A DNA stretch of 64,000 bases. It comes from DASZTV01 sp035550655. Lineage in GTDB: Bacteria > Actinomycetota > Actinomycetes > JAFAQI01. The notes beneath the pieces are model-generated. The model worked only from the letters and a program-made list of their open reading frames with translations, had not been told where the DNA came from and did no database searches. Both the position numbers and the translations under genes were made by a program. The DNA lies in assembly GCA_035550655.1 (NCBI GenBank), contig DASZOU010000004.1, positions 186,001 to 250,000 of the forward strand, written 5' to 3'. This document shows positions 9,117-17,749 of the stretch, one piece after another (positions within the stretch are counted from its first letter, which is position 1; each line of letters opens with the position of its first letter).

Positions 9117-11825
9117 CTACCGTGGCAACGGTGGACGAGTCTTGAGGCTCCGCACATATGGGTCGAACGGCGCACTGGGAGCAAGCCGGATCTTCACATC
9201 GAGCGCCAGCGCCCCCTCCGGTGACACCACCACAGGGTTGAGGTCGAGCTCGGCCAGCTCCGGCAGGCCGAGAGCAAGGTCGCCCACCCGTCGCAGGATC
9301 TCGGCGAGCGCCTTCGTGTCGCACACCTCCGCACCCCGATATCCCGACAGCAAGGGCGAGCCGCGCAGCGCCGCGATCTGCGCCTTGGCGTCGGCGAGCG
9401 ACAGCGGTGGCAGCCGGAAGCTGCGGTCCGCGAGCAGGTCCGTGGCGATCCCTCCCATGGCGGCCATCACGACGGGACCGACGCTCGGGTCCTGGATCAT
9501 GCCGACCGCGGTCTCCACCCCGCGCGAGGCCATGGGCTGGATCACGACCGGGCAGTCCGGGCCCCATTGCGCCCGGATCGACTTGAAGGCCCGACGCACT
9601 CCGATCACAGACCGGACTCCGACGAAGACGCCGCCCAGCTCGGTGCGGTGCAGGATCGTGCCCGCGGCAGCCTTCACGACCACCGGATAGCCGAGCTTCG
9701 CGGCGACCGTGACGGCCTCCGCCACTGACCCGACCGGCACGGTCCGTACGACGGGGATCCGGCTCGCCTCGAGCAGGCCGGCCGCGACGTGCGTATCCAG
9801 CCAGCCGCCCTCGGGATGGTCGGCAAGGAAATCGCGCACCATCCGTCGCGCTTTCGCGCTCGGCGCGCTCACCGGCCGTTGCGGCGGGTGGGGAAGCCGC
9901 CGCCACGCGGCGTAATCGGTGACGCTCGCAAGCGCTCGCGCCGCTTCCTCTGGGTAGGCGAAGCATGGGACGCCGCCCTCGCCTGCCTGCTGCCGGAGCG
10001 CATCGGGAGAGGTCGGGCTACCGAGGAACACCGCGAGCACGGGGCAGCTTGCGTGAATTTCCGCGAGGGCTGCTGCAACAGCGTCCCGGTCGGTCGAAGC
10101 GAGCGACGCGTGGATCACGATGACCGAGTCCACCTCGCCGGAGTCCGCCATCATGCGGGCACACTCGGCGAGCTCTGCGGGCCCGCCGCCCGCAGTCGTG
10201 TCGACCGGGTTCGACGTGGCTGCATGAGCGGGCAGCACAGTGGCGAGCCGGTCGCGCAGCCCCCGGCTCAGCTCGGGCAGATCCAGACCGACGGCACTGC
10301 ACGCGTCAGCCGTCAAGGCAGCCGGACCGCCGCCGTTGCTGACCACACCGACGCGCCCGCCTGACGGGATCGATCCCGTGCCCAGGATCGAGATGACGTC
10401 GAGCGCTTCGCTCAGCGAGGCTGCCCGGATCACGCCGGCCTGGTGGAACAGCGCGTCGAGCGCCACGTCGGGCGTCGCCGCCGCCGCGGTGTGCGAGCGG
10501 ACCCCACGTGCGCCGGCGACTGACCGTCCCGCGGTGATCGCCACGATCGGCTTGGTGCGCGCGACCTGACGAGCGATCTGCGCGAACTTGCGGGCGTTTC
10601 CGAACGACTCCAGGTAGAGCAGGCACACACTCGTCGCCGGATCCTGGCTCCAGTACAGCAACATGTCGTTGCCGCTGACGTCAGCTTTGTTTCCCATGGA
10701 GACGAACGTGGACAGCCCGATCCCTCGGCGCGCCATGGCGTCGAGGAGAGCGAGCCCGACGCCGCCGGACTGGGTCGCGACCCCGAGGCTGCCGGCAGGG
10801 CAAGCCATGTCCGCGAACGTCGCGTTCATGCGGACACCGCCGTCGAAGTTCGCGATGCCGAGGCAGTTCGGTCCGATCAGCCGCATTCCGCCGCGTCGCG
10901 CGGTCGCAAGGATGTCTCGCTGGAGATCGCGACCGGTGTCGCCGAGCTCCGCGAAGCCGTCGCTGACGATGACCGCACCGCGCGCGCCGATCGCCGCCGC
11001 GGCGCCGATCACCTCGAGCACACCGAGCGCAGGGACCGCGACGACGACGAGGTCCGGACTCTCGGGCAGCTCGGAGAGGTCGGCGTAGCCGGGCACGCTG
11101 TCGACGGCGAGGCCGCCTGGGTTCACGGCGTACAGCCGGCCGGTGAACCCAGCCGCTACGAGGTTTCCGACGATCCGGCGGCCGACGCTGCTCGGGCGCT
11201 GGCCCGCGCCAACAACGGCGATGCTCTTCGGCGACAGCAGGTGTTCGAGCGACGCGTACTCGGCGATGCTTTCCCGCTCCTGTACGGCGAGGTGCCACTC
11301 ACCGTGGGCGGGGAGCACGAAGTCGACGTCGACCACCCCGCTCGACGCGCGCATCTTCGGCGCCGCCCCGAGGTCACGAAGGACGTGCAGCATCTCCGCG
11401 TTGTCCGAGAGGACGTCAGCGTGAAGCCGGGCGTAGCCGAGGCGGCGAGCCGCAGCGATCACGTGCTCGATGAGCAGGGTTCCGATGCCCTGCCCGTGTC
11501 GCTCGTCGTCGACGATGAGGGCGAACTCGGCCCGGTCGGCAGCGCCGCTGCGGGCCAGGGTCGCCACGCCGATGATCCGCGATCCGTCGACGGCTACCAG
11601 CGACAGCTGGTCACGGCCGGTCCGCCGCATCATGCGCTTGATGTCCTGCTGCCCGACCTGCTGCGAGTAGGAGAAGAAGCGCATTCGCATGGCCTCTTTG
11701 CTCAGCCGGCCGTACAGCGCCTCGAGCTCGGCGAGGTCGTCCGGGACCAGCTGCCTGATCTCCACGACGCGGCCGTCGGCAAGCAGCGCATCGGCGGGCG
11801 GGACTTCCACGACGCCCACTGGCAT
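9117..11825 (-). CDS. GNAT / NDP-forming acyl-CoA synthetase fusion (Pat-type protein acetyltransferase)
   Basis: 902 residues. The GNAT domain is N-terminal (about 10-170, acetyl-CoA loop ERHGQGIGTLL), followed by a CoA-binding Rossmann domain (SIAVVGAGQRPSSVGRR), a succinyl-CoA-ligase-like domain with TQSGGVGLALLD, and a C-terminal ATP-grasp. Salmonella Pat has the GNAT at the C-terminus; the N-terminal order is the one known for Streptomyces PatA. Such proteins acetylate a lysine of acyl-CoA synthetases, which would affect the many acyl-CoA ligases in this window. ATG start with AGGAGG upstream. A shared regulatory box lies 70 nt upstream. Confidence 0.85.
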   Translation of the reverse strand: MPVGVVEVPPADALLADGRVVEIRQLVPDDLAELEALYGRLSKEAMRMRFFSYSQQVGQQDIKRMMRRTGRDQLSLVAVDGSRIIGVATLARSGAADRAEFALIVDDERHGQGIGTLLIEHVIAAARRLGYARLHADVLSDNAEMLHVLRDLGAAPKMRASSGVVDVDFVLPAHGEWHLAVQERESIAEYASLEHLLSPKSIAVVGAGQRPSSVGRRIVGNLVAAGFTGRLYAVNPGGLAVDSVPGYADLSELPESPDLVVVAVPALGVLEVIGAAAAIGARGAVIVSDGFAELGDTGRDLQRDILATARRGGMRLIGPNCLGIANFDGGVRMNATFADMACPAGSLGVATQSGGVGLALLDAMARRGIGLSTFVSMGNKADVSGNDMLLYWSQDPATSVCLLYLESFGNARKFAQIARQVARTKPIVAITAGRSVAGARGVRSHTAAAATPDVALDALFHQAGVIRAASLSEALDVISILGTGSIPSGGRVGVVSNGGGPAALTADACSAVGLDLPELSRGLRDRLATVLPAHAATSNPVDTTAGGGPAELAECARMMADSGEVDSVIVIHASLASTDRDAVAAALAEIHASCPVLAVFLGSPTSPDALRQQAGEGGVPCFAYPEEAARALASVTDYAAWRRLPHPPQRPVSAPSAKARRMVRDFLADHPEGGWLDTHVAAGLLEASRIPVVRTVPVGSVAEAVTVAAKLGYPVVVKAAAGTILHRTELGGVFVGVRSVIGVRRAFKSIRAQWGPDCPVVIQPMASRGVETAVGMIQDPSVGPVVMAAMGGIATDLLADRSFRLPPLSLADAKAQIAALRGSPLLSGYRGAEVCDTKALAEILRRVGDLALGLPELAELDLNPVVVSPEGALALDVKIRLAPSAPFDPYVRSLKTRPPLPR

Positions 11826-11894
11826 GGGTTCCTCCTGGCTCGGCGAATCAATGGCGCTTCGCGCAATGCACTCTTCCTTGCCCGACGGTGGATC

Positions 11895-11912
11895 GGGCAG
11901 GGGCGAAGGACC
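11895..11912 (-). promoter_or_regulatory. Shared stress-cluster box upstream of Pat-type gene
   Basis: On the minus strand this reads GGTCCTTCGCCCCTGCCC, differing at only two positions from the box before the ATPase gene. It sits 70-87 nt upstream of the Pat-type ATG in the divergent 251-nt intergenic region. Confidence 0.5.
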
Positions 11913-11969
11913 CCATTTCAGGCAGCAGGGGACCCGTGTCGGCGGTCCGCCGGCATCCCGCCGCCGGGT

Positions 11970-11984
11970 GGGGCCATTCGGCCC
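11970..11984 (+). promoter_or_regulatory. GGGCC-N4-GGCCC palindrome
   Basis: GGGGCCATTCGGCCC is an inverted repeat with 5-bp arms in the same divergent intergenic region, about 93 nt before the STAS-like gene. Its half-sites resemble the ends of the shared box and it could be a second activator site; this is inference. Confidence 0.3.
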
Positions 11985-12076
11985 GCCGAGGGAGGACGTT
12001 TGTGTCTGGCTGCCACAGGGCGCGACCTCACAGGATCTGAGAGGACGCTGCCGGACAACCCGCGAGAGGCAAGGCG

Positions 12077-12586
12077 ATGACGATCAAGCTCGAGCACCTC
12101 GGTCAGGACGCGGCAGGGTCGGTGGTCGTCCACGGGGTCGACACCGTCGATGCGGTCACGCATCTCTGCCATGCACTCGTGCACGGCGGCGGCCCGATCG
12201 AGCCCATCGTGGTCCTCGACCTCACGAATGCGCCGCTGACGGCGCAGGCAGCACTCGCGGAGCTTCGCCGCACGGCCGACACCCTCGCGCGCTCGAGGCG
12301 GTGGCTGGGGGTTGTCGAGCCCTGGCACGCGCGGGCGGCTCAGGGTGAGGACGGCTGGTACGGCACCCCTGCAGCGGCACTGGCCGCCGGCCGCCGCTAC
12401 GCCGCCCTGGTCACCGGCCGGAGCACGAGCCACGTGTCGACGATCGGCGCGGCTGTGGCCGGGACGATCGCGTGGACGCCCGAGCTCCTAGGCGCCGTCG
12501 CGGTCAGAGGGTGGAGCCTGCTCCGCTCTTGTGCCGGTGCCCTTCGCTCAGGTACTGGCGCTGTGGGCCGCCGCTTCCTCGACTGA
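12077..12586 (+). CDS. STAS-like protein
   Basis: 169 residues. The first 110 residues alternate strands and helices in the way of STAS/anti-anti-sigma folds (VVLDLTNAPLTAQAALAELRR around 53-74), but the conserved phospho-acceptor serine motif (D.SGV.F.DSS) is absent, so a classical SpoIIAA role is doubtful. The C-terminal part contains a hydrophobic stretch near VSTIGAAVAGTIAW. ATG start with AGGCAAGG upstream. It is divergent from the Pat-type gene, and its 3' end overlaps the convergent GGDEF-EAL gene by 39 bp. Confidence 0.55.
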   Translation: MTIKLEHLGQDAAGSVVVHGVDTVDAVTHLCHALVHGGGPIEPIVVLDLTNAPLTAQAALAELRRTADTLARSRRWLGVVEPWHARAAQGEDGWYGTPAAALAAGRRYAALVTGRSTSHVSTIGAAVAGTIAWTPELLGAVAVRGWSLLRSCAGALRSGTGAVGRRFLD

Positions 12587-15013
12587 GGCGAGCGGCGCCA
12601 CGGCGAGCGTGCTCAGGTCGGACTCGTGACCGCGACTGCGCGGCAGGTACAGCGGCAGGTGCCCGAGGTGATCCGGATCGCGCAGCAGGCTGGTGACCCG
12701 GTGCGGGTCGAGCGGCCTCGCGTAGTAGTAGCCCTGCACCGCGTCGCACCCCGCTCGCATCAGCCAGTCGGCTTGTGACGGGGTCTCGACACCTTCCGCG
12801 ACGGTGGTCAGCCCGAGTGACTTCCCGAGCGCCAGACAGGCGGCGACCAGCGATGTGGACGGCTCGACTCCGAGACCGGCAACGAAGGAACGGTCGATCT
12901 TGATCCGGTCCACGGGGAATCGAGTGAGGTAGCCCAGCGAGGAGAAACCGGTGCCGAAGTCGTCGAGAGCAATCGCCACCCCGCATTCGCGGAGCTGCCG
13001 GAGCTGGTCGGCAACCACGTCTGTGCGCGCCATCAACACGGTCTCGGTGATTTCGATCCCCAGCGCGGAGGCCGGCAGTCCGGAGGCGTCGAGGATCCCC
13101 ATGACCGACTCGCGAAGCGCCGGGTCGGCAAACTGCCGCGCCGAGACGTTCACCCAGACGCGGAAGCCGCGGCCGGCGATGTCGAGCCATTGCCGCGCCT
13201 GGTGGCACGCAAGAGTGAACACCTTCTCGCCGAGCGGCAGGATCAGGCCGGTGTCCTCCGCAACCGGAAGGAACTCATCGGGGCGAAGCCGACCGAGAGA
13301 CGCATGGGCCCAGCGCGCCAGGACCTCGACGCCGCTGATGCCGCCGTTGCGGAGGTCGATGATCGGCTGGTAGGCAGCGCTGACATCCGCGGTGCCGATT
13401 GCGTGCCGGAGCTCGCGCTCGATGTCCAGCCGCAACCGCGCCTGCTGGCGGATTTGGGCTCCGAAGACGACAACCCGGTCCCTTCCACCCTCCTTCGCGC
13501 GGTACATGGCGGCGTCCGCGTCGCGTACCAACGTCAACGGGTCACCAGCGCCGCGGGTGATGACGACGCCGATGCTGACCTTGATCGAGATGTCGCGGTC
13601 ACCGACGTAGATCGGCGCTGACAGCGCGGCCCGGAACCGGTTGGCGAGGCCGATGGCCTCGCTTTCGTCGCCGACTTCCGCGAGCACCGTGAACTCGTCG
13701 CCCCCGAAACGCGCCACCGTGTCGGTGTCTCGTGCGGTGGCCTGCAGCCGCCGTGCCGTCTCGGCGAGGACGAGGTCGCCCGCCGCGTGATCGATGCCGT
13801 CGTTCACGAGCTTGAACTGGTCGAGGTCGAGGAACATGATCGCCAGCGCCGAAGACTGCCGCTTGGCCCTGGCCAGCGCTTCGGTCAGCCGATCCGCGAA
13901 CAACGACCGGTTGGGAAGTCCGGTGAGGTCGTCGTGAGTGGCCTGATGCGCGAGCTGAACCTGCGCCACCCGCTCGCGCTCGAACAGGTCACAGCGGTCG
14001 ATCGCCAGACCGACGAACTCGCCAAGAGCATTGAGCATCCGGAACTCGTCCCGGGCGAAGAACGGCAGGTAGGGATCAGTCCTGACGATCAACCGGTGAT
14101 GGCGCCCGACGGCGACCTCGATCGGAACCGCCTCCGCGCCGTCGGCGCCCGCGCGTGCTCTGCGTTGTGCGGGAACGATGTCGCCCTCGTAACGGGCCAC
14201 CTCCGTACCGTCGGCATCGACAAGGGCGATGTCACCGGCTCCGGTGAGCGCGGCAACGTGGGGAAGCAACCCGGATGCGACGTCGGTTGCGGAGTACGCG
14301 CGGACCAGATCGGCGATCGCCACCTGCATCGCATTGCGCTCACCGCTGCGCCACCAGTTGCGCACGGCCGCGGGCAGGACCAGGCCGACGGCGAACAGAC
14401 ACGCCATCAACGAGGTGTTCACCTGGCTCGCCAGCTGCACCCACGGCCGGTAGTTGAGACCAAGTGCGCCCAGGAGAACCGGTACGTCGAGGCCGGCCGC
14501 CGCAACCGCGAGCAGCCGCATGCGATAGCGCGCGACACGCGGCTGGTGCGCCCCAGCCCGCCACATGCGCACCGCTACGAAGCCGAACAGCAAGCCCCAC
14601 TGCAGGCTGACCAGGACCCGGTAGGCGAGGAAGCCGGGCGGTGCCGGCTGCAGTGGCAGCGGGAGGTACGGGATCAGGACGGTCCCGATCAAGGCAGCGG
14701 CGGTCAGCCACTCAGCGATGTGCCTCCCCGCTCCGCGTACCGGCACGAAACTCGCTGCGAAGCGGTACAAGGTGTAGGGGACGAGCAAGATCGTCGCGAT
14801 CAGCGACTTGATCAGCCAGCCGGGATAGAGCAGCGTCCCGATCGCCTGCAGCGTCACGCCGACCACGCTGATCGCGGCCAGCAGGCCGAACGAACCGGCC
14901 GCCCACCCGGCGCCCCGCGCCCGGTACCGATACAGCTGCCACAACGAGATCAGGAACAGGCCGACGAACTCGCCGGTGGTCACGTAGGACAGGTTCTGCT
15001 GCCAAGTCGTCAA
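12548..15013 (-). CDS. Membrane GGDEF-EAL cyclic-di-GMP protein
   Basis: 821 residues from TTG at 15013 with AAGGGGG upstream. About seven to eight transmembrane helices fill residues 10-215, then a GAF-like linker (about 230-360), a GGDEF domain with intact RFGGDEF near residue 433-438, and an EAL domain beginning EVLARW near 560, with the later EITETVLM, DDFGTGFSSLGYL and VAEGVET motifs intact. Both synthesis and hydrolysis of cyclic-di-GMP are therefore possible; EVLAR is a common functional variant of EAL. The membrane region probably senses an unknown signal. Convergent overlap with the STAS-like gene. Confidence 0.9.
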   Translation of the reverse strand: MTTWQQNLSYVTTGEFVGLFLISLWQLYRYRARGAGWAAGSFGLLAAISVVGVTLQAIGTLLYPGWLIKSLIATILLVPYTLYRFAASFVPVRGAGRHIAEWLTAAALIGTVLIPYLPLPLQPAPPGFLAYRVLVSLQWGLLFGFVAVRMWRAGAHQPRVARYRMRLLAVAAAGLDVPVLLGALGLNYRPWVQLASQVNTSLMACLFAVGLVLPAAVRNWWRSGERNAMQVAIADLVRAYSATDVASGLLPHVAALTGAGDIALVDADGTEVARYEGDIVPAQRRARAGADGAEAVPIEVAVGRHHRLIVRTDPYLPFFARDEFRMLNALGEFVGLAIDRCDLFERERVAQVQLAHQATHDDLTGLPNRSLFADRLTEALARAKRQSSALAIMFLDLDQFKLVNDGIDHAAGDLVLAETARRLQATARDTDTVARFGGDEFTVLAEVGDESEAIGLANRFRAALSAPIYVGDRDISIKVSIGVVITRGAGDPLTLVRDADAAMYRAKEGGRDRVVVFGAQIRQQARLRLDIERELRHAIGTADVSAAYQPIIDLRNGGISGVEVLARWAHASLGRLRPDEFLPVAEDTGLILPLGEKVFTLACHQARQWLDIAGRGFRVWVNVSARQFADPALRESVMGILDASGLPASALGIEITETVLMARTDVVADQLRQLRECGVAIALDDFGTGFSSLGYLTRFPVDRIKIDRSFVAGLGVEPSTSLVAACLALGKSLGLTTVAEGVETPSQADWLMRAGCDAVQGYYYARPLDPHRVTSLLRDPDHLGHLPLYLPRSRGHESDLSTLAVAPLASVEEAAAHSAST

Positions 15014-15122
15014 ACCCGCCCCCTTGGTGGCCCCACCAAGCCGAGATCTCAGGTCCAGTAGCCACCCAGGTTCGCGACTACGCCCAATCCGGGCAATAGC
15101 AAGAAAGGACTAGAAACGGCGG

Positions 15123-16316
15123 TTAGACGGAGAGCAGAACCGACGAGCCGTGACCGAAGAGTCCCTGATTGGCGGTGATGCCCACATTTGCCCCCTGCAC
15201 CTGCCGCGCACCGGCCTGACCTCGAAGCTGCCAGACGACCTCGCAGACCTGCGCGAGCGCTTGTGCCGGCACGGCCTCGCCGAAGCACGCCAGGCCGCCG
15301 GAGGGGTTGACCGGGATCCGGCCACCGATCGTCGTGTCACCGTCGTGGAGCAGGCGCTCTGCCTCACCGGCCTTGCACAGACCGATGTCCTCGTACCAGT
15401 CGAGCTCGAGCGCGCTCGAAAGGTCGTACACCTCGGCGAGCGACAGGTCCTCCGGGCCGATGCCCGACTCCTCGTACGCGGCCAACGCGATCGCGGACTT
15501 GAACGGCGTCACGGCATCCGGAACGGCGACACCGGAGTCGGTCGAGAAGTTGGGCATCTCGATGACGGTCTGCGGGAAGGCAGGAGTGACGGTCGAGATC
15601 GCGCGCACCGCGACCGGCTTCGCGACGCCGTGTCGCGCCGCCCAGTCGGCGCTGGTCAGCACGACCGCGGCACCGCCGTCGCTGGTCGCGCAGATCTCCA
15701 GCAGCCGCAGCGGGTCAGCCACCATCGCCGACGCAAGGACTTCCTCGACGCTGAACTCCTTGCGGTAACGCGCGTTCGGGTTCTCCAGACCATGGCGGGC
15801 GTTCTTCGCCCGCACCAGGGCAAAGTCGGTCTCCGTTGCGCCGTACAACGCCATCCGCCGGCGGGCGTAGAGAGCGAAGTACGTCGGGTTGGTGGCGCCG
15901 AGCAACCGGAACCGCAGCCAGTCGGGGTCGTCGGGACGCTCGCCCGCGTTGGGCGCGAGGAACCCCTTGGGTGTGGTGTCCGCGCCGACGACGAGCGCGA
16001 CCTCGCATCGGCCCGCGAGGATCTCCGCCCGGGCGACTTCGAGCGCGGTCGCTCCGGATGCGCATGCGGCGTACGACGACGCGACCCGCGCTCCGGTCCA
16101 GCCAAGGGCTTGGGCGAAGGTGGCGCCACTGACGTATCCCGGGTACCCGTTGCGCATCGTGTCGGCCCCGGAGACCAGCTGCACGTCGCGCCAGCTCACC
16201 CCGGCATCGGAGAGAGCAGTCCGTGCGGCGGCGACGCCGTACTCCACGAAGTTGCGTCCCCACTTTCCCCAGGGATGCATGCCCACGCCGGCAACAACGA
16301 CGTCCGTCGCGACCAC
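15123..16316 (-). CDS. Ltp-type thiolase-fold protein (possible retro-aldolase)
   Basis: 397 residues of the SCP-x/lipid-transfer thiolase family. The nucleophile-loop cysteine is present (YAACASGAT, Cys85), but the usual C-terminal GHPxGATG histidine motif is replaced by NPSGGLACFGEAVPAQAL. Loss of this His is typical of Ltp2-like proteins that cleave side chains by retro-aldol reaction instead of thiolysis. GTG start overlaps the stop of the DUF35 gene by one base (TAGTG), so the two are translationally coupled; DUF35 proteins are the known obligate partners of Ltp2 enzymes. Substrate not shown by sequence; steroid or isoprenoid acyl-CoA is plausible. Confidence 0.8.
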   Translation of the reverse strand: MVATDVVVAGVGMHPWGKWGRNFVEYGVAAARTALSDAGVSWRDVQLVSGADTMRNGYPGYVSGATFAQALGWTGARVASSYAACASGATALEVARAEILAGRCEVALVVGADTTPKGFLAPNAGERPDDPDWLRFRLLGATNPTYFALYARRRMALYGATETDFALVRAKNARHGLENPNARYRKEFSVEEVLASAMVADPLRLLEICATSDGGAAVVLTSADWAARHGVAKPVAVRAISTVTPAFPQTVIEMPNFSTDSGVAVPDAVTPFKSAIALAAYEESGIGPEDLSLAEVYDLSSALELDWYEDIGLCKAGEAERLLHDGDTTIGGRIPVNPSGGLACFGEAVPAQALAQVCEVVWQLRGQAGARQVQGANVGITANQGLFGHGSSVLLSV

Positions 16317-16810
16317 TACCCGGCCCTCCGCCCAACAGCGGCGCCGGCTTGGCCGGCACCGTCCCCTGATGACACCGGCTTCCAGCGGTAGACCAGGTAG
16401 TCGCGTTCGTCATCGGAGTAGAGGGTCTCCACCACGAGCTCGACCTTGGTCCCGACATCGATGTCGGCGATGCCGAACCCGTCCGCGACCTGACCGAGCA
16501 CAACCATCTGCTCCGCTTCGAGCTCCACGGCCGCGAGCGCGAAGGGGACGTACGGGTCGGTGCGCGCGATGTACGGCGGCGGCGGTTGGTACTGCGCGTC
16601 CGTGTAGGACCAGACGGTGCCGGTGCGGGAGAGCTCGGTGTCCTCGAAGTCGTCACCGCTGCAGTCCGGGTTGCGGCAGAAGTTCGACGCCTTCGGGAAG
16701 AAGACCGTGCCGCACGACGTACACCGATTGCCGAGGAGAGCGGGGTTGTCACCGATGGTGAACCAGCCCGCCACGGCCGGCACCCGCTCCCGCGTCGTCA
16801 AATCTGACAC
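16316..16810 (-). CDS. DUF35 OB-fold / zinc-ribbon protein
   Basis: 164 residues with a rubredoxin-like zinc ribbon, CTSCG then CRNPDC (about residues 30-50), followed by an OB-fold. These proteins bind acyl-CoA and partner thiolase-like enzymes, here the immediately downstream Ltp-type protein. The GTG at 16810 is preceded by TAATCT and 6 nt, a leaderless-type promoter; the start codon and this hexamer both lie within or against the ATCTGAC inverted repeat at 16802-16820, so a repressor bound there would block initiation directly. Confidence 0.85.
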   Translation of the reverse strand: MSDLTTRERVPAVAGWFTIGDNPALLGNRCTSCGTVFFPKASNFCRNPDCSGDDFEDTELSRTGTVWSYTDAQYQPPPPYIARTDPYVPFALAAVELEAEQMVVLGQVADGFGIADIDVGTKVELVVETLYSDDERDYLVYRWKPVSSGDGAGQAGAAVGRRAG

Positions 16811-16820
16811 CCCGTCAGAT
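16802..16820. promoter_or_regulatory. TetR-type operator, site 1
   Basis: ATCTGAC-ACCCC-GTCAGAT, perfect 7-bp arms with a 5-bp spacer, between the divergent DUF35 and F420-oxidoreductase genes. It overlaps TAATCT (minus strand, leaderless promoter for DUF35) and lies near the -35 position for the plus-strand gene, whose TACTCT hexamer (16828-16833) is 6 nt before ATG 16840. Confidence 0.75.
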
Positions 16821-16839
16821 TACGGCATACTCTCCCCCC

Positions 16840-17739
16840 ATGGCTCCGATCGTCCCTGCCGGCAAGGTCGTCTATGGGATGCAGCTTCCCGTCCAGGCGC
16901 AGAGCAAGTACTTCGTCGAGCCGTGGGAGATCGAGTCCGGTCCGGCTGAGCTGCTGGCCGTGGCGAAAGCCGCCGACGAGGCCGGCTTCTTCTACATCGG
17001 CGTCTGCGACCACGTAGCGATCCCCGACGACCTGTCCCCGCGGATGAGCGCCGTCTGGTACGACACCATCGCCACCCTGTCCTGGCTCGCGGGCCAGACG
17101 AAGCAGACCCGCCTCCTCTCGACGGTGTTCAACCTCGCGTACCGCCACCCGCTGGTGAGCGCCAAGTCCTTCGCCACCCTCGATCTGCTCTCCGGCGGCC
17201 GGGTGATCGTCGGCCTCGGTGTCGGTCACGTCGAGAAGGAGTTCGCCGCCCTGGGCCTCGACGTGTCACAGCGCGCGAAGCTCACCGACGAGGCGTATCC
17301 GGTGTTCGAGCAGGCGCTCGCGACCGGCGTCGTCGACGGGATGGAGATCGAGCCGCGCGCCGTGCAGCAGCCGCGGCCCCCGATCTGGTTCGGCGGCTCT
17401 GTCCCCGCCGCGGTGAAACGCGCGGCGCACGCCGACGGCTGGATCCCGCAAGGAACCCCTCAGGACCAGATGCCGGAGATGATCAAGCTGTTCCGCGCGG
17501 AGCGCGGCGACGACACCGGCGACATCGGCGCGATCTCGGAGTGGATCTACGTCGGCGAACCGTCGTGGGACCTGGGTCGGCCGGCGGTCACCGGCTCACC
17601 CGAGCAGATCGCCGAGGCGATGAAGGCCTGGACGTCCCTCGGCGTGAACCACCTGCAGGTCAGGTTCCCGAGCCGGTCGGTCACCGAGCTCGTCGACCAG
17701 GTGAGCGCGTTCGGCACCACCGTCGGACCACTGCTCTAA
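16840..17739 (+). CDS. LLM-class F420-dependent oxidoreductase
   Basis: 299 residues with the bacterial-luciferase TIM-barrel pattern of TIGR03619-type proteins: IGVCDHVAIPD near 50, LSGGRVIVGLGVGH near 120 and PPIWFGGS near 175. Such enzymes carry out hydride transfer or oxygenation with F420 or FMN in the cytoplasm. ATG 16840 is probably a leaderless start. The shared operator with the divergent DUF35/Ltp pair places it in the same catabolic regulon. Followed after 10 nt by a Nudix gene. Confidence 0.85.
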   Translation: MAPIVPAGKVVYGMQLPVQAQSKYFVEPWEIESGPAELLAVAKAADEAGFFYIGVCDHVAIPDDLSPRMSAVWYDTIATLSWLAGQTKQTRLLSTVFNLAYRHPLVSAKSFATLDLLSGGRVIVGLGVGHVEKEFAALGLDVSQRAKLTDEAYPVFEQALATGVVDGMEIEPRAVQQPRPPIWFGGSVPAAVKRAAHADGWIPQGTPQDQMPEMIKLFRAERGDDTGDIGAISEWIYVGEPSWDLGRPAVTGSPEQIAEAMKAWTSLGVNHLQVRFPSRSVTELVDQVSAFGTTVGPLL

Positions 17740-17749
17740 GTAGTTCGGC

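Noticed and set aside
11996..12005. ACGTTTGTGT, the core of the hairpin family
   Set aside because: Single copy without a complementary ACACAAACGT nearby, so probably chance.
15080..15100. GCCC-AATCC-GGGC stem between the GGDEF-EAL and Ltp genes
   Set aside because: Only 4-bp arms; too weak to call a terminator.
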